The notes beneath the pieces were generated by a model that was not told the DNA's origin, did not search any database, and saw only the letters and a program-made list of their open reading frames with translations. Of a stretch of 64,000 nt of DNA, positions 16,434-24,349 are shown in pieces. The stretch covers positions 56,032 through 120,031 of the forward strand of contig CAYMTA010000006.1 of the NCBI GenBank assembly GCA_964393275.1, read 5' to 3'. The DNA is from SLRI01 sp964393275. Lineage in GTDB: Bacteria; Pseudomonadota; Alphaproteobacteria; Geminicoccales; Geminicoccaceae. The translations under genes were made by a program, and so were the position numbers. How positions within the stretch are numbered: position 1 is the first letter of the stretch; each line of letters begins with the position of its first letter.

Positions 16434-17532
16434 ACCCCTGATTTTGGCCTTGGCGGCAGCCCTGCTCGGGCAGGCCGCATGGACAGCGCCGGCCGCGGCC
16501 GACGCGGTCGCCGACGCCAAGGCCTTCGTCGAGGCGGCGAGCAAGCCCAACCCGCCCTGGGACGGGCCGACCGAAGGGCCGGCGGCGGTGCCCGGCAAGA
16601 GCGTCGTCTTCGTCTCGACCGACCAGCGCAACGGCGGGGCCCGCGGTGTCGGCGTCGCGATCGAGGAGGCCTCCGGCATCATCGGCTGGACCTACCGCGA
16701 GCTCGACGGCCAGGGCACGGTCTCGGGCCGCTCGAGCGCCCTCGGGCAGGCGATGGCGCTGCAGCCCGACGTCATCGTCCTCGGCGGCATCGACGCCAAC
16801 GAGCAGGTGGCGGCGATCGAGGAGGCGGCGCGGCAGGGCATCGTGCTGGTCGGCTGGCACTCCTATGCCAAGGCCGGGCCGCACGACACCCTGCCGATCT
16901 TCACCAACATCACGACCGATCCGCTCGATGTGGCGCGGGCCGCGGCCTCGCTCGCCGTGGCCGAGAGCGATGGCCAGACCGGTGCGGTCGTCTTCACCGA
17001 CAGCGTCTACGAGATCGCTGTCGCCAAGGCCGACGCCATGGCCGAGATCATCAAGGCGTGCGAGACCTGCACGCTGCTCGAGTATGTCGACACGCCCTTG
17101 AGCGACACCGCGACCCGGATGCCGCCGCTGACGACGGCCCTCCTGCAGCGCTACGGCGACAAGTGGACCCACTCGCTCAGCATCAACGACCTGACCTTCG
17201 ACTTCATGGCGCCGGCCCTGGCGGCGGCCGGCATCGCGGGCGACGGCAACCCGCGCAACATCTCGGCCGGCGACGGCAGCGAGGCCGCGTTCCAGCGGAT
17301 CCGCGACGTGCAGTATCAGGTCGCCACGGTGGCCGAGCCGCTCAGGCTGCAGGGCTGGCAGGTGGTGGACGAGGCCAACCGGGCCCTGGCCGGCGACAAG
17401 GACAGCGGCTACGTGGCGCCGCCGCACCTGTTCACGGCCGACAACATCGCCTTCGACGGCGGGCCGGACAACACCTACGACCCGGACAACGGCTACACCG
17501 ACGCCTACAGGAAGATCTGGGGCGTCGACTGA
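16426..17532 (+). CDS. Periplasmic sugar-binding protein of the ABC importer (RbsB type)
   Basis: The 368-residue protein has a Sec signal peptide (MHKPLILALAAALLGQAAWT, cleavage near AAA-DAV, about residue 25). A type-1 periplasmic binding fold follows (VVFVSTDQRNGGARGVGVAI, PDVIVLGGIDANEQVAAIEE). AGGGAGG ends 8 bases before the ATG, a strong site that fits high expression. Together with the two genes upstream it forms a CUT2-type importer. The ligand cannot be read from sequence; CETC and other features give no clear specificity. Confidence 0.9.
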   Translation: MHKPLILALAAALLGQAAWTAPAAADAVADAKAFVEAASKPNPPWDGPTEGPAAVPGKSVVFVSTDQRNGGARGVGVAIEEASGIIGWTYRELDGQGTVSGRSSALGQAMALQPDVIVLGGIDANEQVAAIEEAARQGIVLVGWHSYAKAGPHDTLPIFTNITTDPLDVARAAASLAVAESDGQTGAVVFTDSVYEIAVAKADAMAEIIKACETCTLLEYVDTPLSDTATRMPPLTTALLQRYGDKWTHSLSINDLTFDFMAPALAAAGIAGDGNPRNISAGDGSEAAFQRIRDVQYQVATVAEPLRLQGWQVVDEANRALAGDKDSGYVAPPHLFTADNIAFDGGPDNTYDPDNGYTDAYRKIWGVD

Positions 17533-17621
17533 TCAGCGACTGAAGCGACGGGCGCCCGCCCCACGGCCCCGCCCCACAGCGAGGAAGGGGGGCGCCCGTC
17601 CGTGCTCGAGGGATGAGAGAC

Positions 17622-18899
17622 ATGGCCGACCACGACCTGCCGAAACCCGACTTTGCCCGCAACATGCGCCTGATCGGCCACAGCGACCAGGGCGGCCGGT
17701 CCGACGGCGTGCAGCTCATGGTCTGGAAGGGCTTCGCCTATATCGGCCACATGTTCTCCAGGGGCTTCAGCGTCATCGACGTGCGCGACCCGAGGAACCC
17801 GAAGCCCGTGAGCTACCATCCGGCCCCGGCCAACACCTGGAACATCCACCTGCAGACGGCCGACGACCTGCTGCTGGTGATCAACGCCAAGGACATGTTC
17901 GCCGCCGCCGAGTTCGCCGACGAGCACGCCTATTACAAGGGCTCGCTCGGCGACAAGGTCGGCACCTCGGCGAAGCCCGGCACTGGCGCCAAGCCCAGCG
18001 CCGGCCGCGACTGGACCGCCGGCATGGCGGTCTACGACATCTCCAAGGCAGGTGAGCCGCGCCAGATCGGCTTCATGCCGGTCGAGGGCGGCGGCGTGCA
18101 CCGCATCTGGTACACTGGCGGCCGCTGGGCCTACGTCTCGGCCCTGCTCGACGGCTACACCGACTACATCTTCATGACGGTCGACATGGCCGATCCGACG
18201 AAGCCGAAGGAGGCCGGCCGCTATTGGCTGCCGGGCATGCACACGGCCGGCGACGAGACCCCGTCATGGGAGCCCACCCGCCGCTTCGGCCTGCACCACG
18301 CCATTATCGCCGGCGACACCGCCTACGCCGCCTGGCGCGACGCCGGGCTGGTCATGATCGACGTGACGGACCGCGCGAACCCCGAGCTCATCGTGCACAG
18401 GAACTGGTCGCCACCCTTCGGCGGCGGCACCCACAACTGTCTGCCGCTGCCCGACCGCGAGCTTTTGGTCGTGCTCGACGAGGCGGTGCTCGACCACCAG
18501 GAGGACGGGGTCAAGCACATCTGGATGATGGACATCCGCGTCCCCGCCAACCCGATCAGCCTCTCCACCTTCCCGCAGCCGACCGAGGCCGACTACGTCG
18601 CCAAGGGCGGCCATTTCGGCCCCCACAACCTCTACGAGAACCGCCCCGAAGGCCTCGTCAGCTCCGAGCTGATCTTCACAACATACCAGAACGCCGGCAT
18701 CCGGGTCTTCGACATCACCAACGAGCTGCGCCCGGAAGAGACCGGCGTCTGGGTCCCGCCCGAGCCCAAAGAGCTCATGGACCACCGCCCGAACCGCCGC
18801 AAAGTGATCCAGTCCTGCGACGTCTTCGTCGACAAGAACGGCCTCGTCTACAGCAACGACTACAATGGCGGGCTTTTTATTCTCGAATACGGGGGGTGA
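17622..18899 (+). CDS. LVIVD-repeat beta-propeller protein
   Basis: The 425-residue protein is built of LVIVD repeats, seen as FSVIDVRDPRNPKPV, MAVYDISKAGEPRQI, IFMTVDMADPTKP, LVMIDVTDRANPELI, IWMMDIRVPANPISL and IRVFDITNELRPEE. These should form a beta-propeller. No signal peptide is evident, so it is probably cytoplasmic. Function is unknown for the family. It lies 90 bases after the sugar-binding protein and is probably in that operon, suggesting a link to the imported compound. ATG 17622 has GAGGG 9 bases away; ATG 17613 is too close to that site. Confidence 0.8.
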   Translation: MADHDLPKPDFARNMRLIGHSDQGGRSDGVQLMVWKGFAYIGHMFSRGFSVIDVRDPRNPKPVSYHPAPANTWNIHLQTADDLLLVINAKDMFAAAEFADEHAYYKGSLGDKVGTSAKPGTGAKPSAGRDWTAGMAVYDISKAGEPRQIGFMPVEGGGVHRIWYTGGRWAYVSALLDGYTDYIFMTVDMADPTKPKEAGRYWLPGMHTAGDETPSWEPTRRFGLHHAIIAGDTAYAAWRDAGLVMIDVTDRANPELIVHRNWSPPFGGGTHNCLPLPDRELLVVLDEAVLDHQEDGVKHIWMMDIRVPANPISLSTFPQPTEADYVAKGGHFGPHNLYENRPEGLVSSELIFTTYQNAGIRVFDITNELRPEETGVWVPPEPKELMDHRPNRRKVIQSCDVFVDKNGLVYSNDYNGGLFILEYGG

Positions 18900-19228
18900 G
18901 GACCGGTCGGCCAGCTGTTCAGTCCCAGCGTGTGAAGCGGTGCGGCGCTGACGGAGCTTTCTCTGAGAGAAACCCAAAGACGAAGAGATCGCGCAGGGGG
19001 AAAATGGGAAGAAGCCAGGGGATGATGATCATCCCCTGGACCCCTCCGGAATTTTGCGACCCGACAGTCCAGCATGCAGTTTCAGCCAGCTGTAGTTTGG
19101 TAAAAAGGGGGTAGGTGTCCCGGTTCTCCACGGGAAGACTATCTGATACGACCGCGTCCCTCTGAGTTGAAGATGTAATCAATCCATAGTATTTTGAGTC
19201 GATCTCTTGGTATAAACCTGCAATCGAA
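18900..19228. other. Gene-poor junction between GC-rich backbone and AT-rich patch
   Basis: No convincing gene is present. GC content falls sharply from about 18950 rightward. The stretch contains a 25-bp palindrome (19015-19039). A minus-strand open frame from 19269 passes straight through the palindrome and ends in the backbone, so I do not treat it as a gene. This is the probable left edge of an inserted segment. Confidence 0.5.
19015..19039. repeat. Perfect 25-bp palindrome with GATGAT/ATCATC core
   Basis: Twelve-base arms CCAGGGGATGAT and ATCATCCCCTGG flank one base. The design (purine-rich G run, GAT, centre, ATC, C run) resembles the palindrome at 27707-27729. It lies 115 bases after the LVIVD gene. 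No T-run follows on either strand, so a simple terminator is unlikely; a REP-type element is the better description. Confidence 0.75.
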
Positions 19229-19561
19229 TTAATAAAATAAACTAATAAAAGAAGATACTGCAGCAACAATTGCAGCTATAGCACTTATCAAAGCGACTCT
19301 AGTAGCATGTTTCAGGGTGTAATAGTTGTCTCTTGAGAGTTTTATCAATTCTGCATTTTGTCGGTCTTTAATCATCTCGTCGCGCAGGCGACGAAGTGCT
19401 TCCCAATGCGCCTGCCGTTCAATGTTTTTTGACCGTAGAAGCCCTTCGTATTCATTTGCGACTGTCTCAGGATTTTGGCCATGAACTACGATCTTTCTTC
19501 GGAGCTCAACATACTCCGATTCTGCCGCCAGTTGTTCGTGATTTAATGAGTCCCAACTCAT
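19229..19561 (-). CDS. Small coiled-coil protein with C-terminal membrane anchor, unknown function
   Basis: I do not recognise this 110-residue protein. It has a charged helical stretch (NERQ-rich, about 30-75, likely coiled coil) and ends in one hydrophobic segment (VALISAIAAIVAAVSSFISL), a tail anchor. ATG 19561 has GGAGA 7 bases upstream; the frame stays open to a TTG at 19705, which would add 48 residues of unclear character. Base composition is far lower in GC than the backbone. It lies downstream of the XRE regulator on the same strand (177 bases), so it may be its controlled partner. Confidence 0.6.
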   Translation of the reverse strand: MSWDSLNHEQLAAESEYVELRRKIVVHGQNPETVANEYEGLLRSKNIERQAHWEALRRLRDEMIKDRQNAELIKLSRDNYYTLKHATRVALISAIAAIVAAVSSFISLFY

Positions 19562-19737
19562 CGAGAGTTCTCCGTCTGGATTCGAGATAATATACGGAAA
19601 TGTAGTGTAGTAATGGTCAAAATCCGGGATCGGAAATCTTGACTCAAAGGGACAGCTTCCTCTTTTAGGCAGCCACATGACACAGAATTCGTAATTCTGT
19701 TTCAACGTAAGGGGAGTCCGTCGAAGACGCCAGAATG

Positions 19738-20103
19738 TCAGTATTCAAGTGAAATATTCACTTTTTCCGACGAAATCCCCGCGAGCTGAGCAATGCGATT
19801 TTTCGCGTCAGCAATGACTTCAGCGAGCGTGACGCCACCACCGTAAGGTGTCGGTGCAGTGCCCAGAATGGCCGAGGGTGCTTCGTCCCATTCACTTCCA
19901 TTCTGAAGGTAGGTGACTGGGGCGTTCAGAGCCTTGCTCAACGCCGCCAAATTTTCTGGGCGCGGCTCAGTATTGCCTTCTTCCCAGTTCCATACGCATG
20001 TCGTGCTGACGCCAACCTTTTTTGCTAGCGCGGTTTTAGACAGCCTCCGATTTTCACGAAGCACTCGCAGGCGGTTAGCGAATGAAGGGAGATTCGATGT
20101 CAT
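19738..20103 (-). CDS. XRE-family helix-turn-helix regulator
   Basis: This 121-residue DNA-binding protein has a lambda-repressor-type HTH at about residues 8-65 (RLRVLRENRRLSKTALAKKV, VSTTCVWNWEEGNTEPRPEN). The C-terminal ADAKNRIAQLAGISSEKVNI tail is a small extra helix-strand unit. The start has GGAGG 7 bases away. Its promoter lies inside a 39-bp palindrome, so autorepression is likely. A related palindrome occurs over its own last codons. The gene is AT-rich next to a recombinase relic and was probably acquired. Confidence 0.85.
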   Translation of the reverse strand: MTSNLPSFANRLRVLRENRRLSKTALAKKVGVSTTCVWNWEEGNTEPRPENLAALSKALNAPVTYLQNGSEWDEAPSAILGTAPTPYGGGVTLAEVIADAKNRIAQLAGISSEKVNISLEY

Positions 20104-20141
20104 GAGGTGTCCTCCATTGATTCCTTGTTGGTCGCCTGAAT

Positions 20142-20170
20142 CTCATATTGAGATAATGTGAAAATTTCAA
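20142..20170 (-). promoter_or_regulatory. Promoter of the XRE gene
   Basis: Minus strand: -35 TTGAAA (20165-20170), a 17-base spacer and -10 TATGAG (20142-20147), about 40 bases upstream of the XRE start codon. The -35 lies within the operator palindrome, so a bound repressor would block polymerase. Confidence 0.5.
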
Positions 20171-20190
20171 GTGAAATTTTTCACATTATC
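20152..20190. promoter_or_regulatory. 39-bp nested palindrome, probable XRE operator
   Basis: Outer arms GATAATGTGAAAA (20152-20164) and TTTTCACATTATC (20178-20190) are perfect inverted copies. Between them lies an inner inverted repeat, ATTTCA-AG-TGAAAT. The block can be read as two adjacent sites of the form GTGAAA-N2-TTTCA(C). A third, GTGAATATTTCAC, lies at the end of the XRE gene (about 19748-19760). Confidence 0.6.
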
Positions 20191-20197
20191 ATTTTTT

Positions 20198-20415
20198 TTG
20201 ACCGTCGCCGAGCGTTCGGCCTTCCTTGCCGCCGCTGCCGAAGCGCGGCGCGAGGTGCGATCCTTCTGCGAGGTGTACACTTCACACGATGCCGGATTTC
20301 CGAGGCGCTCGCGCTCACCGTGAGGCGCGTTGACCTCGACGGTCAGGCGCTTGTGTTCGAGACGCTTAAGAAGCGTCGGAGCGCGCGGAGATTTTCGAGG
20401 GAGTGTGGGTCATTG
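20198..20415 (+). pseudogene. Remnant of a tyrosine recombinase/phage integrase
   Basis: One frame reads LTVAERSAFLAAAAEARREV then RSFCEVYTSHDAG. A shifted frame continues CRISEALALTVRRVDLDGQA then LVFETLKKRR. Together these match the catalytic-domain entry of XerD-like integrases (...YTGCRISEALAL...VDL...LVF.TLKKRR...), including the first catalytic arginine of the R-HxxR-Y set. The frame break, the absence of the remaining domain and the absence of a start show it is dead. The segment between it and the next operon (20416-20661) holds no recognisable gene. It marks the right edge of the AT-rich patch. Confidence 0.65.
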
Positions 20416-20661
20416 GCGCTCCATCGATAGTCGCCGGTCAGATTGATGTGGTCCTAGGCTCGACGGCCTCAAACTTCTCGGACGAGCGAAACCGTAGCGG
20501 CAAATTCAGCCCATAGCGGGGATGCTGGAACCAATGGACAAGTGGAACCTGAGGCAGCCCCTGCGACAGACCCCGTCCTCCTTGCCCTCCCGCCCCGCCA
20601 TTGATAAGCCATCGCCATCGCGCCCGCGCATGCGGTCGACGGGCGGCATGAGGGAGGAATC

Positions 20662-21648
20662 ATGGAAACGCGCAGGACACTCGGAGCATTCGTGGCGCTC
20701 GCCATCGGCGCCGCCGCCTTCGGCTCGGCGGCCGGGGCGCTCGCCCAGGACAAGCCGACCGTGGCGCTCATCCCGGGGCTGACCACGGACGCCTTCTACA
20801 TCACCATGGAGAAGGGTGCCCAGGCGGCCGCCGACGAATTCGGCGTCGATCTCATCTTCCAGGGCGGGCCGGAGTTCAACCCGACCGTCCAGGTGCCCGT
20901 CCTGCAGGCGGTGATCGCCCGCCAGCCGGACGTGATCCTGATAGCACCCACCGACAAGCAGCAGCTCATCGCCCCCTTGCGCCAGGCGGTGGACGCCGGG
21001 ATCAAGGTGATCACGGTCGACACCTTCATCGACGACGGCAAGTACCAGGACGGCCAGGGCGAGGGCGACTTCCCCTTGAGCTATGTCGCCTCCGACAACG
21101 TGCTCGGCGGCAAGATGGCCGGCGAGGCGCTGGGCAAGGCGATCGGCGGTGCCGGCACGGTCTACGTCTCCAACGTCAAGCCCGGCATCTCGACCACCGA
21201 CCAGCGCGAGGAAGGCTTCAAGCTGGCGATGCAGGAATTCCCCGACATCAAGGTCCTGGAAACGCAGTTCAACGACGACGACGCCAACAAGGCGGCGGCC
21301 CAGCTGCAGGCGGTCTACGCCCGCAATCCCGATCTGCACGGCGTGTTCGGCGCCAATCTCTTCTCGGCCATCGGCGCCGCCGACGGCGTCAAGGCGCTCG
21401 GCAAGTCAGGCGAGATCAAGGTCGTCGCCTTCGACACGCCGATGCGCATCGTCGACGACATCAAGAGCGGCCTGATCGACATGGCGATCGCCCAGCACCC
21501 CTACGACATCGGCTACGAGGGGGTGAAGGCGGCAGTGGCGGCGATCAACGGCGAGCAGGTGCCGACCTCGATCGGCACCGGCTTCACCGTCATGAACGCC
21601 GAGAACATCGACGATCCCGACGTGCGGGCGCGAATCTACTCGGAATGA
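20662..21648 (+). CDS. Sugar ABC transporter substrate-binding protein (FrcB-like)
   Basis: The protein has 328 residues: a signal peptide (METRRTLGAFVALAIGAAAF...AGALAQ, cleavage after ALAQ at about 29), then a type-1 periplasmic binding fold (VALIPGLTTDAFYITMEKGA, PDVILIAPTDKQQLIAPLRQ, VAFDTPMRIVDDIKSGLIDM). AGGGAGG precedes the ATG by 6 bases. It is first in a binding protein-permease-ATPase operon; that order and a single-domain ATPase resemble rhizobial FrcBCA for fructose. The sugar assignment is an analogy only. Confidence 0.9.
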   Translation: METRRTLGAFVALAIGAAAFGSAAGALAQDKPTVALIPGLTTDAFYITMEKGAQAAADEFGVDLIFQGGPEFNPTVQVPVLQAVIARQPDVILIAPTDKQQLIAPLRQAVDAGIKVITVDTFIDDGKYQDGQGEGDFPLSYVASDNVLGGKMAGEALGKAIGGAGTVYVSNVKPGISTTDQREEGFKLAMQEFPDIKVLETQFNDDDANKAAAQLQAVYARNPDLHGVFGANLFSAIGAADGVKALGKSGEIKVVAFDTPMRIVDDIKSGLIDMAIAQHPYDIGYEGVKAAVAAINGEQVPTSIGTGFTVMNAENIDDPDVRARIYSE

Positions 21649-21682
21649 GCCCGGCCCCCGGGCCTCTCGGGCGAGCTTCGCG

Positions 21683-22705
21683 GTGAAGGCCGAGGGCAAG
21701 GACGAGGGCGGGCGCCATCCCGCCCTCGGCTTCCTCCTGCGCGCCTGGCCCTGGCTGTTCCTCGCCGGCCTCTTCGTCTTCTTCGAGACCTGGGCCCGGG
21801 CGAGCTACGGCATCTCGTTCCTGATCAACCCCTACAACGTGCAGAGCATAGCGCTCTTCGCCGCCTTCCCGCTCCTGCTCGGGCTCGGCCAGACCTTCGT
21901 CATCATCGCCGGCGGCATCGATCTCTCGGTCGGCTTCGTCATGGGCCTCGCCGCCGTGGTCATGGCCCGGGTCATGCAGGTGATAACGCCGATCGACCCG
22001 GCGCTGGCCCTCCTGCTCGGCATCCTCGCCGCCTTCCTGGTGGCGCTGGTGCCGGGCCTGATCAACGGCACGTTGATCTCGAGGCTGCGGGTGCCGCCCT
22101 TCATCGGCACGCTCGGCATGTTCGGCGTCGCCCGCGGCGCCGGCTTCCTGATCGCCGGCGGCACCACGGTGCCGGTCAACAATCCCTGGCTCTTCGCCAT
22201 GGGCAACGGCAAGCTGCTGGGCGTGCCCATCCCGGTCGTCATCGCGCTCGTCGTGGTTCTCGTCATGCACTGGGCGCTCAGCCAGTCGCGCTTCGGCCAG
22301 TACACCTATGCCATTGGCGGCAACCGGGTGGCCGCGGTGCGCTCCGGCATCAACGTGCGCCGACACACCATGGTGCTCTACATGATCTCGGCGACCACGG
22401 CCGGCATCGCCGGCATGATCTACACCTCGCGCTTCTCGGCCGGCGCCGCCCAGGCCGGCGAGCCGATCCTGCTCGACTCCATCGCCGCCGTCGTCATCGG
22501 CGGCGCCTCGCTCTTCGGCGGCTCGGGCACCATCATCGGCACGGTGATCGGTGCCCTGATCATCGCCGTCATCCAGTACGGGCTCGTCTTCATCGACGTC
22601 GAGCCGTTCTGGCAGTTCGTCGCCGTCGGCATCGTCATCATCGTCTCGGTGCTGATCGACCAGTCGCGCGACCGGCTGACCGGGGAGCGGCGCGATGCCG
22701 AGTGA
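21683..22705 (+). CDS. Sugar ABC transporter permease (FrcC-like)
   Basis: This is a 340-residue CUT2 permease with about nine membrane helices and the family motifs IAGGIDLSVGFVMGL, GTLGMFGVARGAGFLIAGG, AIGGNRVAAVRSGINV and VVIGGASLFGGSGTIIGTVI. The start is GTG 21683, 34 bases after the binding-protein stop. It overlaps the ATPase gene by 11 bases, implying coupled translation. Confidence 0.92.
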   Translation: MKAEGKDEGGRHPALGFLLRAWPWLFLAGLFVFFETWARASYGISFLINPYNVQSIALFAAFPLLLGLGQTFVIIAGGIDLSVGFVMGLAAVVMARVMQVITPIDPALALLLGILAAFLVALVPGLINGTLISRLRVPPFIGTLGMFGVARGAGFLIAGGTTVPVNNPWLFAMGNGKLLGVPIPVVIALVVVLVMHWALSQSRFGQYTYAIGGNRVAAVRSGINVRRHTMVLYMISATTAGIAGMIYTSRFSAGAAQAGEPILLDSIAAVVIGGASLFGGSGTIIGTVIGALIIAVIQYGLVFIDVEPFWQFVAVGIVIIVSVLIDQSRDRLTGERRDAE

Positions 22706-23453
22706 GAGCCTGTTTGAGCCGCTCCTCCGTTGCGCAGAGGTCTCCAAGCGCTTCGGCGGCGTCCACGCGCTCGAGAAGGTGAGCTTCGATCTCGCCCGGG
22801 GCGAGGTTCTGGCGCTCGCCGGCGACAACGGTGCCGGCAAGTCGACCCTGATCAAGGCGATCTCGGGCGTCCATCACCCGGACGAGGGCGAGATCTGGTT
22901 CAAGGGCGCCCTGGTCCGCTTCGAGAACCCGCGACAGGCGCGCGAGACGGGCATCGAGACGATCTACCAGGACCTGGCGCTCGCCGACAATCTCGACATC
23001 GGCGCCAATGTCTTTCTCGGTCGCGAGCCCCTGATCTCGTTCCTCGGCCTGCAGCGTCTCGACCGTGCGAAGATGCGCGACGCGGCGCACGAGGTGCTCG
23101 AGACGCTCGATATCGACATTCCCAGGCGCAAGCTGCGCGAGCCGGTCCGCAACCTCTCGGGCGGCCAGCGCCAGGCCGTCGCCATCGGCCGCGCGATCTA
23201 CTGGAAGACCGAGCTCTTGATCATGGACGAGCCGACCGCGGCCCTGGGCGTGCCCGAGCAGCGCAAGGTCAAGGAGCTGATCCTTCGCCTGAAGGAGCAG
23301 GGCGTGGCGATCCTCTTCATCAGCCACAACCTCGTCGACATCTTCGACGTCGCCGACCGCATCCTCGTGCTGCGCCGCGGCATCAAGGCCGGCGAGCGCC
23401 GCCCGGCCGAAACCGACCACAACGAAATCGTGCGCCTCATGGTCGGCGGCTGA
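22695..23453 (+). CDS. Sugar ABC transporter ATP-binding protein, single domain (FrcA-like)
   Basis: A 252-residue single ABC ATPase: Walker A AGDNGAGKST (about 39-48), Q-loop YQD, signature NLSGGQRQAVAIGRAI, Walker B LLIMDEPTAALG and H-loop FISHN. Unlike the ATPase at 13809 it is not duplicated, so it should work as a homodimer. It is the last gene of the FrcBCA-like operon. Confidence 0.92.
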   Translation: MPSESLFEPLLRCAEVSKRFGGVHALEKVSFDLARGEVLALAGDNGAGKSTLIKAISGVHHPDEGEIWFKGALVRFENPRQARETGIETIYQDLALADNLDIGANVFLGREPLISFLGLQRLDRAKMRDAAHEVLETLDIDIPRRKLREPVRNLSGGQRQAVAIGRAIYWKTELLIMDEPTAALGVPEQRKVKELILRLKEQGVAILFISHNLVDIFDVADRILVLRRGIKAGERRPAETDHNEIVRLMVGG

Positions 23454-23481
23454 CCGCCGGCCAAAAAGCCGCCAGATCGAC

Positions 23482-23564
23482 GGGGACGCCTCCCTTTTCA
23501 ACCACTTCCACCCCTGATGGAATGCCACGCACGTCGGCGCGCATGGTCAGAAGGGAAGCTCCCC
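23482..23564. repeat. MITE/REP-like element, copy 1
   Basis: An 83-bp element with imperfect inverted ends, GGGGACGCCTCCCTTTTCA and TCAGAAGGGAAGCTCCCC. The inside (ACCCCTGATGGAATGCCACG...GGCGCGCATGG) matches the element at 25576-25659 with few changes. It carries no open frame of its own and lies between the FrcA-like gene and brnT. Confidence 0.7.
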
Positions 23565-23590
23565 CGCCCGCCCAGCGGGGAAGGAAAGGG

Positions 23591-23630
23591 ACGGGAAGGC
23601 ACAGCCTCCCCGTCGGCCCCTCCGGTTTTT
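23591..23630. repeat. Dispersed intergenic repeat B, copy 1
   Basis: The segment around CGGGAAGGCACAGCCTCCCC and CGGCCCCTCC recurs in opposite orientation at 35661-35697 with about 90% identity by eye. Both copies are intergenic and end in a homopolymer A/T run. The two copies are about 12 kb apart. Confidence 0.6.
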
Positions 23631-23714
23631 GGGGGGGAGGGGCATGGCGCGGCGGCTGAACGAATTCTTGAAAGAAGGTTGGGGTCGCCTATTTTTTTGT
23701 GGTAACATAAAAGC

Positions 23715-23981
23715 GTGAGAATCGAATTCGATGACGACAAGGATGCGATCAACAGGCGCAAGCATGGCCTGTCTCTCGCCGATGCCGCGTTCATGGACTT
23801 CGACACAGCGTTCGTCGTTCCCGACGAACGCCGGGCCTACGGCGAGGCGCGGTTCCAGGCCTTCGGTCCGATCGATGGGCGGTTGCACGTGCTGGCGTTT
23901 ACGATGCGTGGTGAAACACTGCGGGCGATCTCGCTGCGCAAGGCCAATTCGAGAGAGGTGAAGCGCCATGGCGGACAATGA
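23715..23981 (+). CDS. brnT: BrnT family toxin (type II toxin-antitoxin)
   Basis: BrnT is a RelE-fold ribonuclease toxin. The 88-residue sequence has the family pattern: EFDDDKDAINRRKHGLSLAD at the start, VVPDERRAYGEARFQAFGPI DGRLHVLAF in the middle, and the RAISLRKANSREVKRH end with the conserved R and K/RE. The start is GTG 23715. A possible promoter, TTGGGG (23679-23684), 18 bases, TAACAT (23703-23708), would give an almost leaderless message. It overlaps brnA by 14 bases, the standard toxin-first order. The BrnT-BrnA complex usually represses its own promoter. Confidence 0.88.
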   Translation: MRIEFDDDKDAINRRKHGLSLADAAFMDFDTAFVVPDERRAYGEARFQAFGPIDGRLHVLAFTMRGETLRAISLRKANSREVKRHGGQ

Positions 23982-24240
23982 TCCCGAGCGCGTCGACGAC
24001 GTGGACAATCCCGAGCTGACCAAGGCGGATTTCGCCCGGGCGAAGCCGTTCAAGGAAGTCTTTCCCGAGGCCCACAAGGCATGGAAGAAGCTCGGCCGGC
24101 CCAAAAGCCAAAGCCCCAAGGTGCATATCGGCTTTCGCCTCGCAGCCGATGTCGTCGAAGGCGTCCGCGCCACCGGCAAGGGCTACAACGCCCGCGTCGA
24201 GAAGCTGCTGCGCAAGGCACTGGCCGAGGGCAAGCTTTGA
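23968..24240 (+). CDS. brnA: BrnA family antitoxin
   Basis: BrnA binds and neutralises BrnT and represses the operon. The 90-residue sequence has an acidic N-terminus (DNDPERVDDVDNPELTKADF) and the family's AKPFKEVFPEAHKAWKKLGR core. The ribbon-helix-helix end is VHIGFRLAADVVEGVRATGK GYNARVEKLLRKAL. It overlaps the toxin gene, so translation is coupled. It appears intact. Confidence 0.88.
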   Translation: MADNDPERVDDVDNPELTKADFARAKPFKEVFPEAHKAWKKLGRPKSQSPKVHIGFRLAADVVEGVRATGKGYNARVEKLLRKALAEGKL

Positions 24241-24349
24241 TGGTGGGGACACGGACGGGCCTTGGGTCGGTGTCGCGTTCCTCTTTTCAGGGGACACTGC
24301 GGACTGAAAGATCCCTGCCACATTGCTCCCGCTAAAGCGGAGAACGAAG

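Noticed and set aside
19015..19039. Rho-independent terminator for the sugar/LVIVD operon
   Set aside because: The hairpin is strong, but no T-run follows on the plus strand; it resembles other dispersed palindromes more than a terminator.
18919..19269. 116-codon minus-strand frame with a hydrophobic start
   Set aside because: It overlaps the 3' end of the coiled-coil gene, reads through the 25-bp palindrome and ends in backbone sequence; no ribosome site or domain.
23715..24240. BrnTA as a novel toxin-antitoxin type
   Set aside because: Both proteins match the known BrnT and BrnA families in sequence, size and order.
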